Shown one piece after another: positions 1 through 8,651 of a stretch of DNA of 64,000 nt (position 1 is its first letter; each line of letters begins with the position of its first letter). The DNA is from Janthinobacterium sp. SUN073. Lineage in GTDB: Bacteria > Pseudomonadota > Gammaproteobacteria > Burkholderiales > Burkholderiaceae_D. A program made the position numbers and the translations under genes. The notes beneath the pieces were generated by a model, which saw only the letters and a program-made list of their open reading frames with translations, searched no databases and was not told where the DNA came from. The DNA lies in NCBI RefSeq assembly GCF_030397665.1, contig NZ_JAPUBT010000001.1:1-64000 (forward strand). Reading direction: 5' to 3'.

Positions 1-1593
1 CGCCATGCCCGGCGCCACCGAGTTGATGTCCACGGCGCCGGCCATGGCCGCCACGACGAACACCAGCATGATGCCGATCACGGTGCCGAACAGGCCGACA
101 TACGGCGCGCCTTCGATGGTGGTGGAGAGCCAGATCATGCGTTTCGACATGCGCTCGCTTTCGCGCACCATCACGCCATCCATGGCGGCGCGGATGGCGC
201 CGATGGTGGCGTTGGAGACGGCGTTCAGGTCGTAGCCACGGTCGTGGCGGCGGCGCATTTCGTCGATGGCCACGTCATACAAACGCCACAGCGAGGAATC
301 GGTCTTCACGGAAGCGCTCAGCTTGCCGTTGCGCGCCAGGTGGTCGAGCGGCGCGCCCGCCGCTTCGTGGAAGGATTGCATGAATTGCGCATTCGCGCGC
401 GCGATGGCGCCATAGCTGCGGCCCTTGCCGATCATGATGATCCACGACAAGACCATCATCAGGCCCAACAGACCCACGACGATCCAGGCGTCGAGCGGCA
501 TGGCGGCGATGATGAAGCCGAAATGGCTTTTGCCGGCCTGCTGTTCATCTGGGCCAAACACGGCCAGGCGCGATTCGGAACCTTGCGAAACGGCATCGGC
601 CAGCAGCAGCGCATCGGGACGGGCCGTGCGCGACAGGCGCAGCTCGTCGATGGCGCCCGTGAAGTTGGCCAGGGTGGCGGCGCCGGTGGCGACCGGCGGC
701 GCATCGGCGCCCACCGAGGCGGCAGTCGTCAACGCCGGCAAGGTGGTGGCCAGCGAGACGGCAGGACGGCCGCCCACATACAGGGCCACGTTGTTCTTGT
801 CGGCCTTGACCGCCAGGTGCGACCATTGCGCCGCCTGGATCGGCTGGCCGGGCTTGCTGCGCTGGCCATTCACCTGCACGAAGGGCACGCCCTGATCGAT
901 ACCGATCAGCAATTCATTGGCGCCGTCGCGGCGTGCATACAGCACTTGCTGCGCGCCCAGGCTGTCCGGGCGGACCCAGGCCGAGAAGGTAAATGGCGCA
1001 GCGGCGGCCAGCGCCAGCGAAGGCGAGGCGGGCAGCATCAGGGGCGCCGTGCCCAGGCGGGCGCCGGCACCGATGACGGAACCGTCCAGCGCCGGCACGG
1101 CCGTCTGGGCATGGTTGCCGTAGGCGGTGCTGTCGCGCGAGGGCACGCCCGGCTCGGCGAAGTGGTACACCAGGCTGTAGTCGGGATCGAAGATGCGCTG
1201 GCCGTTGCCGGACGCGGGCGCCTTCGGATTGCCGTAGTACATCCACAATTTTTGCGGCGTACCGGCCGTCAGGGCCGGCACGTCGACCCAGATCAGGGCG
1301 ATGCCCAAGAGCGGGTTGAATTGCTCGATCTGGTGGTTCAGTACCGTCTTGTCGTCGCCCGCCAAGAAGCGCAGGTCGGCGCCGCTGTCGCTGACGCCTT
1401 CAAAGTTGAAATTACCCGAATGCAAGCGCAGCAGCACGGGAATGCGGCCGGGATCGCCGCCCACGGCGCCAGCCTTCGGGCCGGCGTCGACGGTGACGGG
1501 TTTGCGGTAAGCCCAGTCGGGCTGCCACCAGGCGTGCGCCAGGCCGGGAACGAGCGTGCCCAGGATCGTGAGCAGAAAAAGAAAACGTTGCAT
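1..1593 (-). CDS. DUF2341-LamG-MotA/TolQ/ExbB chimeric membrane protein (3' end cut by window)
   Basis: The 531 visible residues begin with a signal peptide (MQRFLFLLTILG...AHA). A DUF2341-like region follows (about residues 23-120, starting WWQPDWAYRKPV), then a LamG/concanavalin-like segment (about 150-330, with FTFSAWVRPD). A membrane helix lies near residue 375. The last part is an ExbB/TolQ-type channel domain with the hallmark helix APYVGLFGTVIGIM and the family signature SVAPGMA at the window edge. The protein probably forms an inner-membrane proton channel carrying a large periplasmic carbohydrate- or protein-binding head. Its ATG at 1593 lies 56 bases below the stop of the TpsB gene, so the two are probably cotranscribed. 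An ExbD partner would be expected just outside the window. The domain calls are by eye; the ExbB part is firm and DUF2341 is likely. Confidence 0.8.
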   Translation of the reverse strand, partial: MQRFLFLLTILGTLVPGLAHAWWQPDWAYRKPVTVDAGPKAGAVGGDPGRIPVLLRLHSGNFNFEGVSDSGADLRFLAGDDKTVLNHQIEQFNPLLGIALIWVDVPALTAGTPQKLWMYYGNPKAPASGNGQRIFDPDYSLVYHFAEPGVPSRDSTAYGNHAQTAVPALDGSVIGAGARLGTAPLMLPASPSLALAAAAPFTFSAWVRPDSLGAQQVLYARRDGANELLIGIDQGVPFVQVNGQRSKPGQPIQAAQWSHLAVKADKNNVALYVGGRPAVSLATTLPALTTAASVGADAPPVATGAATLANFTGAIDELRLSRTARPDALLLADAVSQGSESRLAVFGPDEQQAGKSHFGFIIAAMPLDAWIVVGLLGLMMVLSWIIMIGKGRSYGAIARANAQFMQSFHEAAGAPLDHLARNGKLSASVKTDSSLWRLYDVAIDEMRRRHDRGYDLNAVSNATIGAIRAAMDGVMVRESERMSKRMIWLSTTIEGAPYVGLFGTVIGIMLVFVVAAMAGAVDINSVAPGMA

Positions 1594-1649
1594 GACAGTG
1601 ATTCTCCGAAGAAAAGTCTAAAAAAGTGCAGTGCTGGTGAGCTGGGCCG

Positions 1650-3284
1650 TCAGTAGCTGGCCGACAGGTTGAAATTGATGCGGCGCACGTGTTTGTGCGT
1701 GCGCGGGCCATCGCGCAGCGGGTAAGCAAAGTCGATGCGGCCATTCAGGTAGCGCAGCAACTGGAAGCTGCTGCCCACGCCCACGGACGCCAGGCCGAAC
1801 AGGTCTTTCTGCTCGATCATCGGATCGCGCAGGCGCAGGCGCGCGCCATCGGCAAACGCGTACAGGCGCCAGTTTTCCAGGCGGCTGAAATACGTCAGCT
1901 GGGGCGTGCGCCATTCGACGCTGCCGGACACGCCGTAGTCGCCCGTCGCTTCGGCCGACAGATAGCCGCGCACGGAATTGGCACCGCCAGCGGCCATCTG
2001 CTCGCCCGACACCAGCGCCGCATCGGCCAGCTGGCCCGCCAGCTTGCCGTACAGCTGCGCGCCGCTGCCCAGGGTGTACGTGGCGTTGGCGTCGCCCTTC
2101 AGGACGAGGAAGCTGGGCGAGGCCTTGTAACGCTTGTTGTCGTAGGCCGCGCTGTCGCTGCCATAGCCGAACGAGGCGCGCGTGCCGGCCACCAGCGACA
2201 GGCCCAGGCCATAGGTCGCCGTCTCCGTCTGCGCAAAGCCGTTATACGACACGCTCAGGGGCACATACTTGAGCGGAATGCTGCTGCCCGCGCCATTGAG
2301 CTTGAGCGCTTCCTGGTTATCCTTGAAATCGATACCGGCAGAAAAACTGTGCCACCAGATGCCGCTGTTGGGCACTGTGTAGTTGACTTTCATGCCCAGC
2401 GCATGGCCCTTGCCCAGCACGCTGGTACCGCCCGTGCTGGCCACGTTGCTGTTCGACTGGTAGCCGGTCGCTTCCACGCTCCAGCCCTGCGTGCCGATCG
2501 GTGCCACATACGAGGCGGACCAGACCTTGGTCTGGTTCAGGTCGCCCGGCGTGCCGAAAAAGCTGAGGGTGGCGCTATGGCCCAGCTGCCACAGGTTGTC
2601 GTGGCCCAGCGACATGCTGGTACGCAGCTTCTTCGTATCGGCGCTGTAATCGTTGTTCAGGCCGACGCTGGCGCGCCACGGGCTGCTGTCGTCCACTTTC
2701 AAGTCCACGTCCATGGTGCCGGGCAGGCTGCCCTGCTTGACCAGCGGCATCACCTGGCGCTTGGGTCCGCGGTTCAGGGCCGTCAGTTCCACTTGCGCCT
2801 GGGTAAAGTCGGGCACCTTGCCTTCCGTCAGGGCCGGCACTTGCTGGCGCACGTCGAGCGGCGAGTTGTATTGCGCACCGACCACGCGCAAACGCCCCAC
2901 CTTGGTTTCGCTGACCTGCAGCACCACCACGCCCTGCTCCACCTGCTGCTCGGGCAAGTCGACGTAGACGGACTGGTAGCCGCGCGCCTGATAGGCGGCG
3001 ACCAAGGCGTCGCGCGCCCCTTCCACGTCCTTCAGAGTGCGGCCCGGCCCCAGGAACGGCGTGACCGCCTCTTCGATGGCGCGCGCATCGAGCACGGTAT
3101 TGCCGCGCACCAGGTATTCCTCGATCGTCACCTGCCGTTCCGGCGCGGCCACAGGAGCGGCCGACGGGACGGCGTCCTGGGCGCGCGCCATGCCCGGCAA
3201 CGCCAGCATGGCCAGGCACAGCAGGCTCAAGGCGGTCGCGGGCGCCTGCGGCGCGCCGTTACCTCGTTTCTTCATCTCACGCAT
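1650..3284 (-). CDS. ShlB/FhaC/HecB-type (TpsB) outer-membrane transporter
   Basis: This 544-residue protein has an N-terminal signal peptide ending near AQA, a POTRA region (about residues 50-200, starting QVTIEEYLVRGNTVLD), and a C-terminal beta-barrel rich in alternating aromatic strands. The conserved TpsB motif VRGY appears in NSVRGYLSAEA, and the chain ends in an aromatic residue (SASY), as outer-membrane barrels do. TpsB proteins secrete a large TpsA exoprotein or activate haemolysins. No TpsA is seen here; it may lie to the left. The start at 3284 is supported by a GAGGTGAA ribosome site six bases upstream; the in-frame ATG at 3275 would sit too far from it. The gene precedes the ExbB chimera in the same direction. 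Confidence 0.88.
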   Translation of the reverse strand: MREMKKRGNGAPQAPATALSLLCLAMLALPGMARAQDAVPSAAPVAAPERQVTIEEYLVRGNTVLDARAIEEAVTPFLGPGRTLKDVEGARDALVAAYQARGYQSVYVDLPEQQVEQGVVVLQVSETKVGRLRVVGAQYNSPLDVRQQVPALTEGKVPDFTQAQVELTALNRGPKRQVMPLVKQGSLPGTMDVDLKVDDSSPWRASVGLNNDYSADTKKLRTSMSLGHDNLWQLGHSATLSFFGTPGDLNQTKVWSASYVAPIGTQGWSVEATGYQSNSNVASTGGTSVLGKGHALGMKVNYTVPNSGIWWHSFSAGIDFKDNQEALKLNGAGSSIPLKYVPLSVSYNGFAQTETATYGLGLSLVAGTRASFGYGSDSAAYDNKRYKASPSFLVLKGDANATYTLGSGAQLYGKLAGQLADAALVSGEQMAAGGANSVRGYLSAEATGDYGVSGSVEWRTPQLTYFSRLENWRLYAFADGARLRLRDPMIEQKDLFGLASVGVGSSFQLLRYLNGRIDFAYPLRDGPRTHKHVRRINFNLSASY

Positions 3285-3685
3285 CTTCCATTCACCTCAA
3301 AATCAAACGGTTGCCCCGTATTGCGGCGCTGGGCCGGCGTATCTCGCAACGGCTATCTGTTACCGTACTGCCCTACCTAGACGAGCAAGGTGTGTTCCGC
3401 CTGTCATATGTCATCAAATGTTCATAAATCTCCGGGCCAGGGCTGCCCGATACTGAGTTGACCGGGTTTTGCTTCAGGATGGATGGGATGGGATGGGATG
3501 GGATACTGGCGCCGCAGGACGCACGGCAGTTGATGAGCGCGCACAGTCGCCAGCGAGAATGGAGGAATGTTGCTCGCGCAGGCGAGCCTTGGCGCAGCTG
3601 GGTAGACTTGCCGGTGCAGCACATCGACGGCGACCGGCAAGCCGTATTGATGTCTGCGGCATGAAGAATGACGTAGCGTACAGGC
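3285..3685. other. intergenic stretch between TpsB gene and tRNA cluster
   Basis: No convincing gene lies here. Short open frames on both strands lack ribosome sites and family features. The stretch must hold the promoter of the leftward TpsB operon, but I could not point to clear -35/-10 boxes. It contains the GGATG microsatellite at 3477-3504. Confidence 0.5.
3477..3504. repeat. GGATG pentanucleotide microsatellite
   Basis: The run reads GGAT followed by four copies of GGATG and a final GGAT. It is in noncoding DNA about 195 bases upstream of the TpsB start. Short perfect repeats of this kind can change length by slipped-strand mispairing. Whether this one affects the TpsB promoter is not visible. 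Confidence 0.8.
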
Positions 3686-3722
3686 AAAAAAATAGCCCAC
3701 TCGAAAGTGGGCTATTTTTTTT
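3686..3722 (-). terminator. rho-independent terminator after tRNA-Cys
   Basis: A perfect hairpin (arm ATAGCCCAC, six-base loop, arm GTGGGCTAT) is flanked by A-runs on one side and T-runs on the other, so it can terminate in both directions. It starts five bases below the tRNA-Cys CCA end and would end the leftward tRNA transcript. Confidence 0.9.
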
Positions 3723-3726
3723 CATC

Positions 3727-3800
3727 TGGAGGCGAGGACGGGAATCGAACCCGTCTAAACGGCTTTGCAGGCCGCTGCATAACCTCTTTGCTACCTCGCC
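3727..3800 (-). tRNA. tRNA-Cys (GCA)
   Basis: The 74-base gene has a seven-pair acceptor stem (GGCGAGG with CCTCGCC), discriminator T, an encoded CCA, the T-loop TTCGATT, and anticodon GCA in CTGCAAA. It is the last tRNA of the cluster before the terminator. Confidence 0.95.
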
Positions 3801-3842
3801 AGAGGAACTGCTTGGATGCGCCTTGCGGCCCACCTTGAAAAC

Positions 3843-3918
3843 TGGAGCGGGAGAAGAGTCTCGAACTCTCGACCTCAACCTTGGCAAGGTTGCGCTCTAC
3901 CAACTGAGCTACTCCCGC
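3843..3918 (-). tRNA. tRNA-Gly (GCC), copy nearest tRNA-Cys
   Basis: The 76-base gene has acceptor GCGGGAG with CTCCCGC, D-arm GCTCAGTTGGTAGAGC, anticodon loop TTGCCAA (GCC) and encoded CCA. Its sequence is identical to the next three copies. A terminator-like hairpin at 3971-4000 separates it from those copies, so it may have its own promoter or depend on read-through. Confidence 0.95.
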
Positions 3919-3970
3919 ATTGGAGCTTGTTTACCGCTTAATCACGCCGCATGACTGCTTTGAGGCGGAT

Positions 3971-4000
3971 AAAAAAAGGAAGCCAGCTTAGCTTCCCTTT
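3971..4000 (-). terminator. terminator-like hairpin inside the tRNA-Gly array
   Basis: On the minus strand GGAAGC and GCTTCC form a six-pair stem with a seven-base loop followed by seven T residues. It starts a few bases below the CCA end of the tRNA-Gly at 4008-4083. It could stop the transcript of the four upstream copies and lower expression of the last tRNA-Gly and tRNA-Cys. Confidence 0.65.
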
Positions 4001-4007
4001 AGAATTC

Positions 4008-4083
4008 TGGAGCGGGAGAAGAGTCTCGAACTCTCGACCTCAACCTTGGCAAGGTTGCGCTCTACCAACTGAGCTACTCCCGC
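4008..4083 (-). tRNA. tRNA-Gly (GCC)
   Basis: This copy is identical over 76 bases to the copies at 3843, 4140 and 4287: anticodon loop TTGCCAA, acceptor GCGGGAG, encoded CCA. It is followed directly by the hairpin at 3971-4000. Confidence 0.95.
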
Positions 4084-4139
4084 ATTGGAGCTTCTATTTT
4101 CTGCTACAACCATCTTACTGTACTGCCTCCAGCTTTCGC

Positions 4140-4215
4140 TGGAGCGGGAGAAGAGTCTCGAACTCTCGACCTCAACCTTGGCAAGGTTGCGCTCTACCAA
4201 CTGAGCTACTCCCGC
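4140..4215 (-). tRNA. tRNA-Gly (GCC)
   Basis: A full 76-base cloverleaf with GCC anticodon and encoded CCA. The spacers between copies (about 55-90 bases) differ, so only the tRNA body is conserved. Confidence 0.95.
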
Positions 4216-4286
4216 ATACGAACCGCTATTTTACTGCTTTTTGCTACCGTTTACCAGAGCTGCTTTACTGCTGATCCAGTATTCAC

Positions 4287-4362
4287 TGGAGCGGGAGAAG
4301 AGTCTCGAACTCTCGACCTCAACCTTGGCAAGGTTGCGCTCTACCAACTGAGCTACTCCCGC
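4287..4362 (-). tRNA. tRNA-Gly (GCC)
   Basis: A full 76-base cloverleaf with GCC anticodon and encoded CCA, identical to its downstream neighbours. Confidence 0.95.
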
Positions 4363-4454
4363 AGTGGACAACATTGTATCAGAAGCTCTACTACATCGCC
4401 AGTACTACTTTTTACTGCATCTGCTGTTTTTACCTATGACACGATCCAGAAAAC

Positions 4455-4530
4455 TGGAGCGGGAGAAGAGGCTCGAACTCTCGACCTCAACCTTGGCAAG
4501 GTTGCGCTCTACCAACTGAGCTACTCCCGC
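4455..4530 (-). tRNA. tRNA-Gly (GCC), promoter-proximal copy with a T-loop change
   Basis: Same cloverleaf and GCC anticodon as the other four copies, but the last T-loop base is C (TTCGAGC) where the others have A (TTCGAGA). This is the first copy in the direction of transcription, below pgsA. Confidence 0.94.
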
Positions 4531-4609
4531 GTCATCAACAACAGGCCAGCATTATAGATGGATTACAGGGGCTGTCAACGGGCAATATCTGGTGTTTTGC
4601 AAAATATTT

Positions 4610-4636
4610 GGGGTCAGACCCGTCGGGTCTGACCCC
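4610..4636. repeat. GGGGTCAGACCC dispersed palindrome, copy 1
   Basis: Perfect 12-base arms (GGGGTCAGACCC and GGGTCTGACCCC) surround a GTC centre. It sits 25 bases below the pgsA stop. Related copies lie at 14626, 25677 and 34518. There is no T-tail, so it is not a classical terminator. Confidence 0.85.
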
Positions 4637-4661
4637 AGCTCCTGCGTTTGGGCTGAATACT

Positions 4662-5246
4662 TCAATGCAAGTTGCCGGCCTTTTCCTTGATCAAGGGCCA
4701 TGCCAAGCGCAAATAATAGAACATCGACCACACCGTCAGCACGCAGGCGATCCACAGCAGGCGTTCGCCCCACACGTGCGTATCGATCGCGCCAAAGATC
4801 ACTTCGTGGTACAGCAACAAGGGAATGGCCGTCATTTGCGCGGCCGTCTTGATCTTGCCGATCGAACTGACGGCCACCGATTTCGATGCGCCGATCTGCG
4901 CCATCCATTCGCGCAAGGCGGAAATGGTGATTTCGCGGCCGATGATGATGAAGGCCAGCACGGCATTGACACGGTCCAGCTGTACCAGCACCAGCAAGGC
5001 GCCCGCCACCATCAGCTTGTCAGCGACCGGGTCGAGGAAGGCGCCGAAGGCCGAGGTCTGGTTCCAGCGCCGCGCGAGGAAACCATCGAACCAGTCGGTG
5101 ACGGCGGCAACAATGAAGACCAGAGTGGCAACCAGGTTCTGGTCGCCATGCAACAGCATCGACGGCGGCAGGTAAAACACGCCGACGACAAGCGGGATCA
5201 GGGCCACGCGCAGCCAGGTCAAAAGAATGGGAATATTAAAAGGCAT
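4662..5246 (-). CDS. pgsA: CDP-diacylglycerol--glycerol-3-phosphate 3-phosphatidyltransferase
   Basis: This inner-membrane enzyme makes phosphatidylglycerol phosphate from CDP-diacylglycerol and glycerol 3-phosphate. The 194 residues show the complete CDP-alcohol phosphotransferase motif: D51, D54-G55, A58-R59, G68, D72 and D76, in a protein of several hydrophobic helices. Length is normal for the family. It lies between uvrC and a Gly/Cys tRNA cluster, the same order as uvrC-pgsA-glyW-cysT in E. coli. A 177-base inverted-repeat element separates it from uvrC, so it may not share the uvrC transcript. Confidence 0.96.
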   Translation of the reverse strand: MPFNIPILLTWLRVALIPLVVGVFYLPPSMLLHGDQNLVATLVFIVAAVTDWFDGFLARRWNQTSAFGAFLDPVADKLMVAGALLVLVQLDRVNAVLAFIIIGREITISALREWMAQIGASKSVAVSSIGKIKTAAQMTAIPLLLYHEVIFGAIDTHVWGERLLWIACVLTVWSMFYYLRLAWPLIKEKAGNLH

Positions 5247-5304
5247 AAGGAAGCAATCGGCCGACGGGTAAATTGAACATGAAGAAAGCGTGAAGAAGCG
5301 CCAC

Positions 5305-5481
5305 CTAAGTAACCCCCAATAAATTATTGTGATTTCTGACTTCCATAACCGGCGCTCTGCAAGGTGGCCGACGAGGCTTACCCGCTGCTAGCAGTGCTCG
5401 CACTGCGTCGCAGTGGGCGCCTTGCATAGCATCCGGTTCTGTTCGTCATAAATTCACAATAATTTCCTGAGGATTACTTAG
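5305..5481. repeat. MITE-like element with long imperfect terminal inverted repeats
   Basis: The two ends match as inverted copies for about 58 bases: both start CTAAGTAA, then share AAATTATTGTGA, TGAC, ACCGG and TGCAAGG in the same order with short differences. The centre is a further palindrome around GCTGCTAGCAGTG. No open frame is inside and no clear target duplication is seen. It fills most of the 300-base gap between uvrC and pgsA. A small non-autonomous transposable element or REP-type hairpin is the best guess. Confidence 0.65.
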
Positions 5482-5546
5482 TCTACATGGCCCCAGGGTA
5501 TTAGCCTAGTCCGGTTGCCGCGGCACCGGACCAGGCCATCCAGTCA

Positions 5547-7427
5547 TTAGTGCAACTGCTTGTAAATCTCTTCTGCCAGTTGAGTGGAAATCCCCTCCAC
5601 CGACATCAGATCTTCGACACTGGCATCGACCACGCCGCGCAAACCGCCAAAGCGCGACAGCAGTTTCTGGCGGCGCTTGGCGCCGATGCCTTCTATCTCT
5701 TCCAGGCGCGAGGTCTGGCGCGTCTTGGCGCGCTTGGCGCGCATGCCGGTGATGGCGAAGCGGTGCGCCTCGTCGCGGATCTGCGCGATCAGCATCAGCG
5801 CCGCCGATTCCTTGCCCAGTTCCTGCGCCGCGCGGCCGTCGACGAACAGCAGGGTTTCCAGGCCCACCTTGCGCCCTTCTCCCTTGGCCACGCCGACAAT
5901 CAAGCTGATATCGAGTCCCAGCTCGGCAAACACCTGGCGCGCCATCTCAATCTGCCCCTTGCCGCCGTCGATCAGCACCACGTCAGGCATCACGCCATCG
6001 CCATTCGCCACCTTTTCATAGCGGCGCATCAGGACCTGGCGCATGGCCGCGTAATCGTCGCCGGGCGTGATGTCGTTGATGTTGTAGCGCCGGTATTCGC
6101 CGTTCTGCATGGCGTGGTGGTGAAATACCACGCACGAGGCCTGCGTCGCTTCGCCCTGCGTGTGGCTGATGTCGAAACACTCCACGCGCAGGCTGTCGAG
6201 GTCTTCCGCCTCCAGGCGCAGCGCTTCGGCCAGCGCGCGCGTGCGCGACTGCTGCGAACCCTGCTCGGACAACAATCTGGCCAGCGAAATCTCGGCGCCC
6301 TTCTGCGCCATCTCCAGCCACTGGCGGCGCTGCCCCTGCGGCTGAAAGATCAGGTTGATGCGGTGGCCGCACTGCTCCATCAGCGCCACCATCAGGGCCG
6401 GCTGGTCGAATTCGATATTCAGGATCAGGGTGCCGGGGATGAATTTTTCCGTGTAGTGCTGCGCCAGGAAGGCGGCCAGCACCTCCACCTCGATGGGCTC
6501 TTCGGCAATCGCCGCCGCATCGCTGAGCTGGCTGGGGAAGTAGGCACGGTCGCCCAGGTGGCGCCCGCCGCGCACCATGGCCAGGTTGACGCAGGCGCGC
6601 CCGCCCTGCACCAGCACGGCGAGGATGTCGACATCGGCGTCGCCCGTCGTTTCCATGCTTTGCTGGTGCAGCACGCGCGACAGCGAGGCGATCTGGTTGC
6701 GCACCACCACCGCCTGCTCGAATTTCAGTTCGGCGGCAAAGGCGTGCATCTTCTTTTCCAGGTCCGCCATCACTTCGCTCTGGCGCCCGCGCAGGAAACG
6801 CGCCGCGTTTTCCACGTCGTTTTTATAGTCTTCCTTGCTGATCAGGTCCACGCACGGCGCGCTGCAGCGGCCGATCTGGTGCAGCAGGCAGGGCCGCGTG
6901 CGGTTGGCGTAGACGCTGTCCTCGCAGGTGCGGATGAGGAACACCTTTTGCAGGATCTGCATCGATTCCTTGACGGCCCAGGAACTGGGGAACGGCCCGA
7001 AATACTGGCTTTTCTTGTCCACCGCACCCCGGTAATACACCATGCGCGGCGCGTCGCCGTTCGTGATTTTCAGGTAGGGGTAGGACTTGTCGTCGCGGAA
7101 CAGGATGTTGTAGCGCGGTTGCAGCGCCTTGATCAGGTTGTTTTCCAGGATCAAGGCTTCCGCTTCGCTGTGCGTGACGGTGGTTTCCAGGCGCGCGATG
7201 CGCTCGACCATCATGGCGATGCGAGGGCTGGCCAGGTTTTTCTGGAAATAGCTGGAAACGCGCTTTTTCAGGTCGCGCGCCTTGCCAACGTACAACACCT
7301 TGTCGGCGGCGTCGAAATAGCGGTACACGCCGGGCAAATTCGGCAGCTTGGCGACGGTGGCCAGCACTTGCGCGCGGGGGTCGGGTGGCGTTTCCGCCAA
7401 GGATGGCTCTGGGCTTGCTTCGGTCAT
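5547..7427 (-). CDS. uvrC: UvrABC excinuclease subunit C
   Basis: UvrC makes both incisions around a DNA lesion handed over by UvrA/UvrB. The 626 residues show, in order, a GIY-YIG nuclease domain (LPGVYRYF...[13 protein letters not shown], about 30-60), the cysteine cluster CEDS...RPC...RCSAPC (about 160-190), a UVR motif near 215, an RNase H-like nuclease region (about 400-560, with [10 protein letters not shown]) and C-terminal helix-hairpin-helix repeats ([14 protein letters not shown]). Length is normal. It is followed by pgsA and preceded by acpS, whose stop is seven bases upstream of this start, suggesting one leftward transcript. Confidence 0.97.
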   Translation of the reverse strand: MTEASPEPSLAETPPDPRAQVLATVAKLPNLPGVYRYFDAADKVLYVGKARDLKKRVSSYFQKNLASPRIAMMVERIARLETTVTHSEAEALILENNLIKALQPRYNILFRDDKSYPYLKITNGDAPRMVYYRGAVDKKSQYFGPFPSSWAVKESMQILQKVFLIRTCEDSVYANRTRPCLLHQIGRCSAPCVDLISKEDYKNDVENAARFLRGRQSEVMADLEKKMHAFAAELKFEQAVVVRNQIASLSRVLHQQSMETTGDADVDILAVLVQGGRACVNLAMVRGGRHLGDRAYFPSQLSDAAAIAEEPIEVEVLAAFLAQHYTEKFIPGTLILNIEFDQPALMVALMEQCGHRINLIFQPQGQRRQWLEMAQKGAEISLARLLSEQGSQQSRTRALAEALRLEAEDLDSLRVECFDISHTQGEATQASCVVFHHHAMQNGEYRRYNINDITPGDDYAAMRQVLMRRYEKVANGDGVMPDVVLIDGGKGQIEMARQVFAELGLDISLIVGVAKGEGRKVGLETLLFVDGRAAQELGKESAALMLIAQIRDEAHRFAITGMRAKRAKTRQTSRLEEIEGIGAKRRQKLLSRFGGLRGVVDASVEDLMSVEGISTQLAEEIYKQLH

Positions 7428-7434
7428 TGCTGGC

Positions 7435-7836
7435 TCATTCTTGCGCTGCTTGCTCGACGATCACGAACGCGACCGCGTATTCTTCTTCATCGCTGATGGT
7501 CACTTGCGCGCTCAGCCGGTTTGCTGCCATGAAGTCCGCCAGCACGCCGCTGCAGACGATCATCGGTTTGCCGCTGGGATGATTCAGCATCTGCGCGGCA
7601 GGCCACGTCATCGGCATGCGCAAGCCCAGGCCGATAGCCTTGGAGAACGCCTCCTTGGCCGCGAAGCGGGTGGCGAGAAAGCGCACGCCGCGCACGGCGT
7701 TTTTCGCACTGCGGGCGCGGAATTTCTCCATCTCCTGCGGCCCCAGTATTTTCTGCGCGAAACGCTCGCCATGGCGCGCCAGCGCCGCCTCGATGCGGGG
7801 GATCTTGCAAATGTCGGTGCCGATGCCGTAGATCAT
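7435..7836 (-). CDS. acpS: holo-[acyl-carrier-protein] synthase
   Basis: AcpS transfers the 4'-phosphopantetheine arm of CoA to the serine of AcpP (encoded at 19464-19703). The 133 residues begin [12 protein letters not shown] with the metal-binding D8 and contain the second signature [13 protein letters not shown] with E62. Length matches the family. It sits directly below pdxJ, a very common arrangement, with 16 bases between the genes. Confidence 0.96.
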   Translation of the reverse strand: MIYGIGTDICKIPRIEAALARHGERFAQKILGPQEMEKFRARSAKNAVRGVRFLATRFAAKEAFSKAIGLGLRMPMTWPAAQMLNHPSGKPMIVCSGVLADFMAANRLSAQVTISDEEEYAVAFVIVEQAAQE

Positions 7837-7852
7837 GGGCTAGTCCTATCCC

Positions 7853-8614
7853 TTATGCTTTGCTGCCCAGGCGCGCAGCCACCATGATGGCCTTCATTTC
7901 GCGCACGGCGTTTTCCCAGCCGACGAACACGGCATGCGCGACGATGGCATGGCCGATGTTCAGTTCTGTAATGTCGGAAATGGCGGCGATCGCCTGCACA
8001 TTGGTGTAATGCAAACCGTGGCCCGCATTGACCTTCAAGCCCCGGCCCACGCCGAACAGCACGCCCGCCTTGATGCGCTCCAGCTCGGCCAGTTGCTCGG
8101 CGCCTTGCGTATCGGCGTAGCGGCCCGTGTGCAGCTCGATCACGGGTGCGCCGAGTTCGGCGGCGGCGGCGATCTGTTGCTCGTCGGCGTCGATGAACAG
8201 GCTGACGCGGATGCCCTCGCCTTGCAGCTGCTGGACGGCCGCCTGCACTTCCTTGAAATAGCGCACCACGTCCAGGCCACCTTCGGTGGTCACTTCCGTG
8301 CGTTTTTCCGGCACCAGGCAGACGTCCGCCGGCTTGATGCGGCAGGCGAAGTCGATCATCTCGGCCGTCACGGCCGCTTCCAGGTTCATGCGCGTGAGCA
8401 ATTGCGGCGCGATGGCGATCACGTCCGCATCCTTGATGTGGCGGCGGTCTTCGCGTAAATGCAGGGTGATGGCGTCGGCGCCCGCCTGTTCGGCCAGCAG
8501 GGCCGCGCGGATCGGGTCCGGATAAGCGGTGCCGCGCGCATTGCGCAAGGTGGCCACGTGGTCGATATTGACGCCCAGGTCGATGACGGGGCCGGAAGGC
8601 TGCAAAAAGCTCAT
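7853..8614 (-). CDS. pdxJ: pyridoxine 5'-phosphate synthase
   Basis: PdxJ condenses 1-deoxyxylulose 5-phosphate with 3-amino-2-oxopropyl phosphate to give pyridoxine phosphate (vitamin B6). Recognisable signatures are [21 protein letters not shown] at the N-terminus, HLREDRRHI near residue 50, and [12 protein letters not shown] toward the C-terminus. I place the start at ATG 8614 (MSFLQPSG, 253 residues) because homologues begin just before GVNIDH; an upstream in-frame GTG at 8644 would add ten residues. The gene is tightly linked to recO upstream and acpS downstream. Confidence 0.95.
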   Translation of the reverse strand: MSFLQPSGPVIDLGVNIDHVATLRNARGTAYPDPIRAALLAEQAGADAITLHLREDRRHIKDADVIAIAPQLLTRMNLEAAVTAEMIDFACRIKPADVCLVPEKRTEVTTEGGLDVVRYFKEVQAAVQQLQGEGIRVSLFIDADEQQIAAAAELGAPVIELHTGRYADTQGAEQLAELERIKAGVLFGVGRGLKVNAGHGLHYTNVQAIAAISDITELNIGHAIVAHAVFVGWENAVREMKAIMVAARLGSKA

Positions 8615-8651
8615 AAAGTGGTATCCATAGTGTGCCGCAGTCACCCAATAA

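Noticed and set aside
3843..4530. Five regularly spaced 76-base repeats as a possible CRISPR array
   Set aside because: The repeats fold as tRNA-Gly with GCC anticodon and encoded CCA; spacers vary in length and there are no cas genes.
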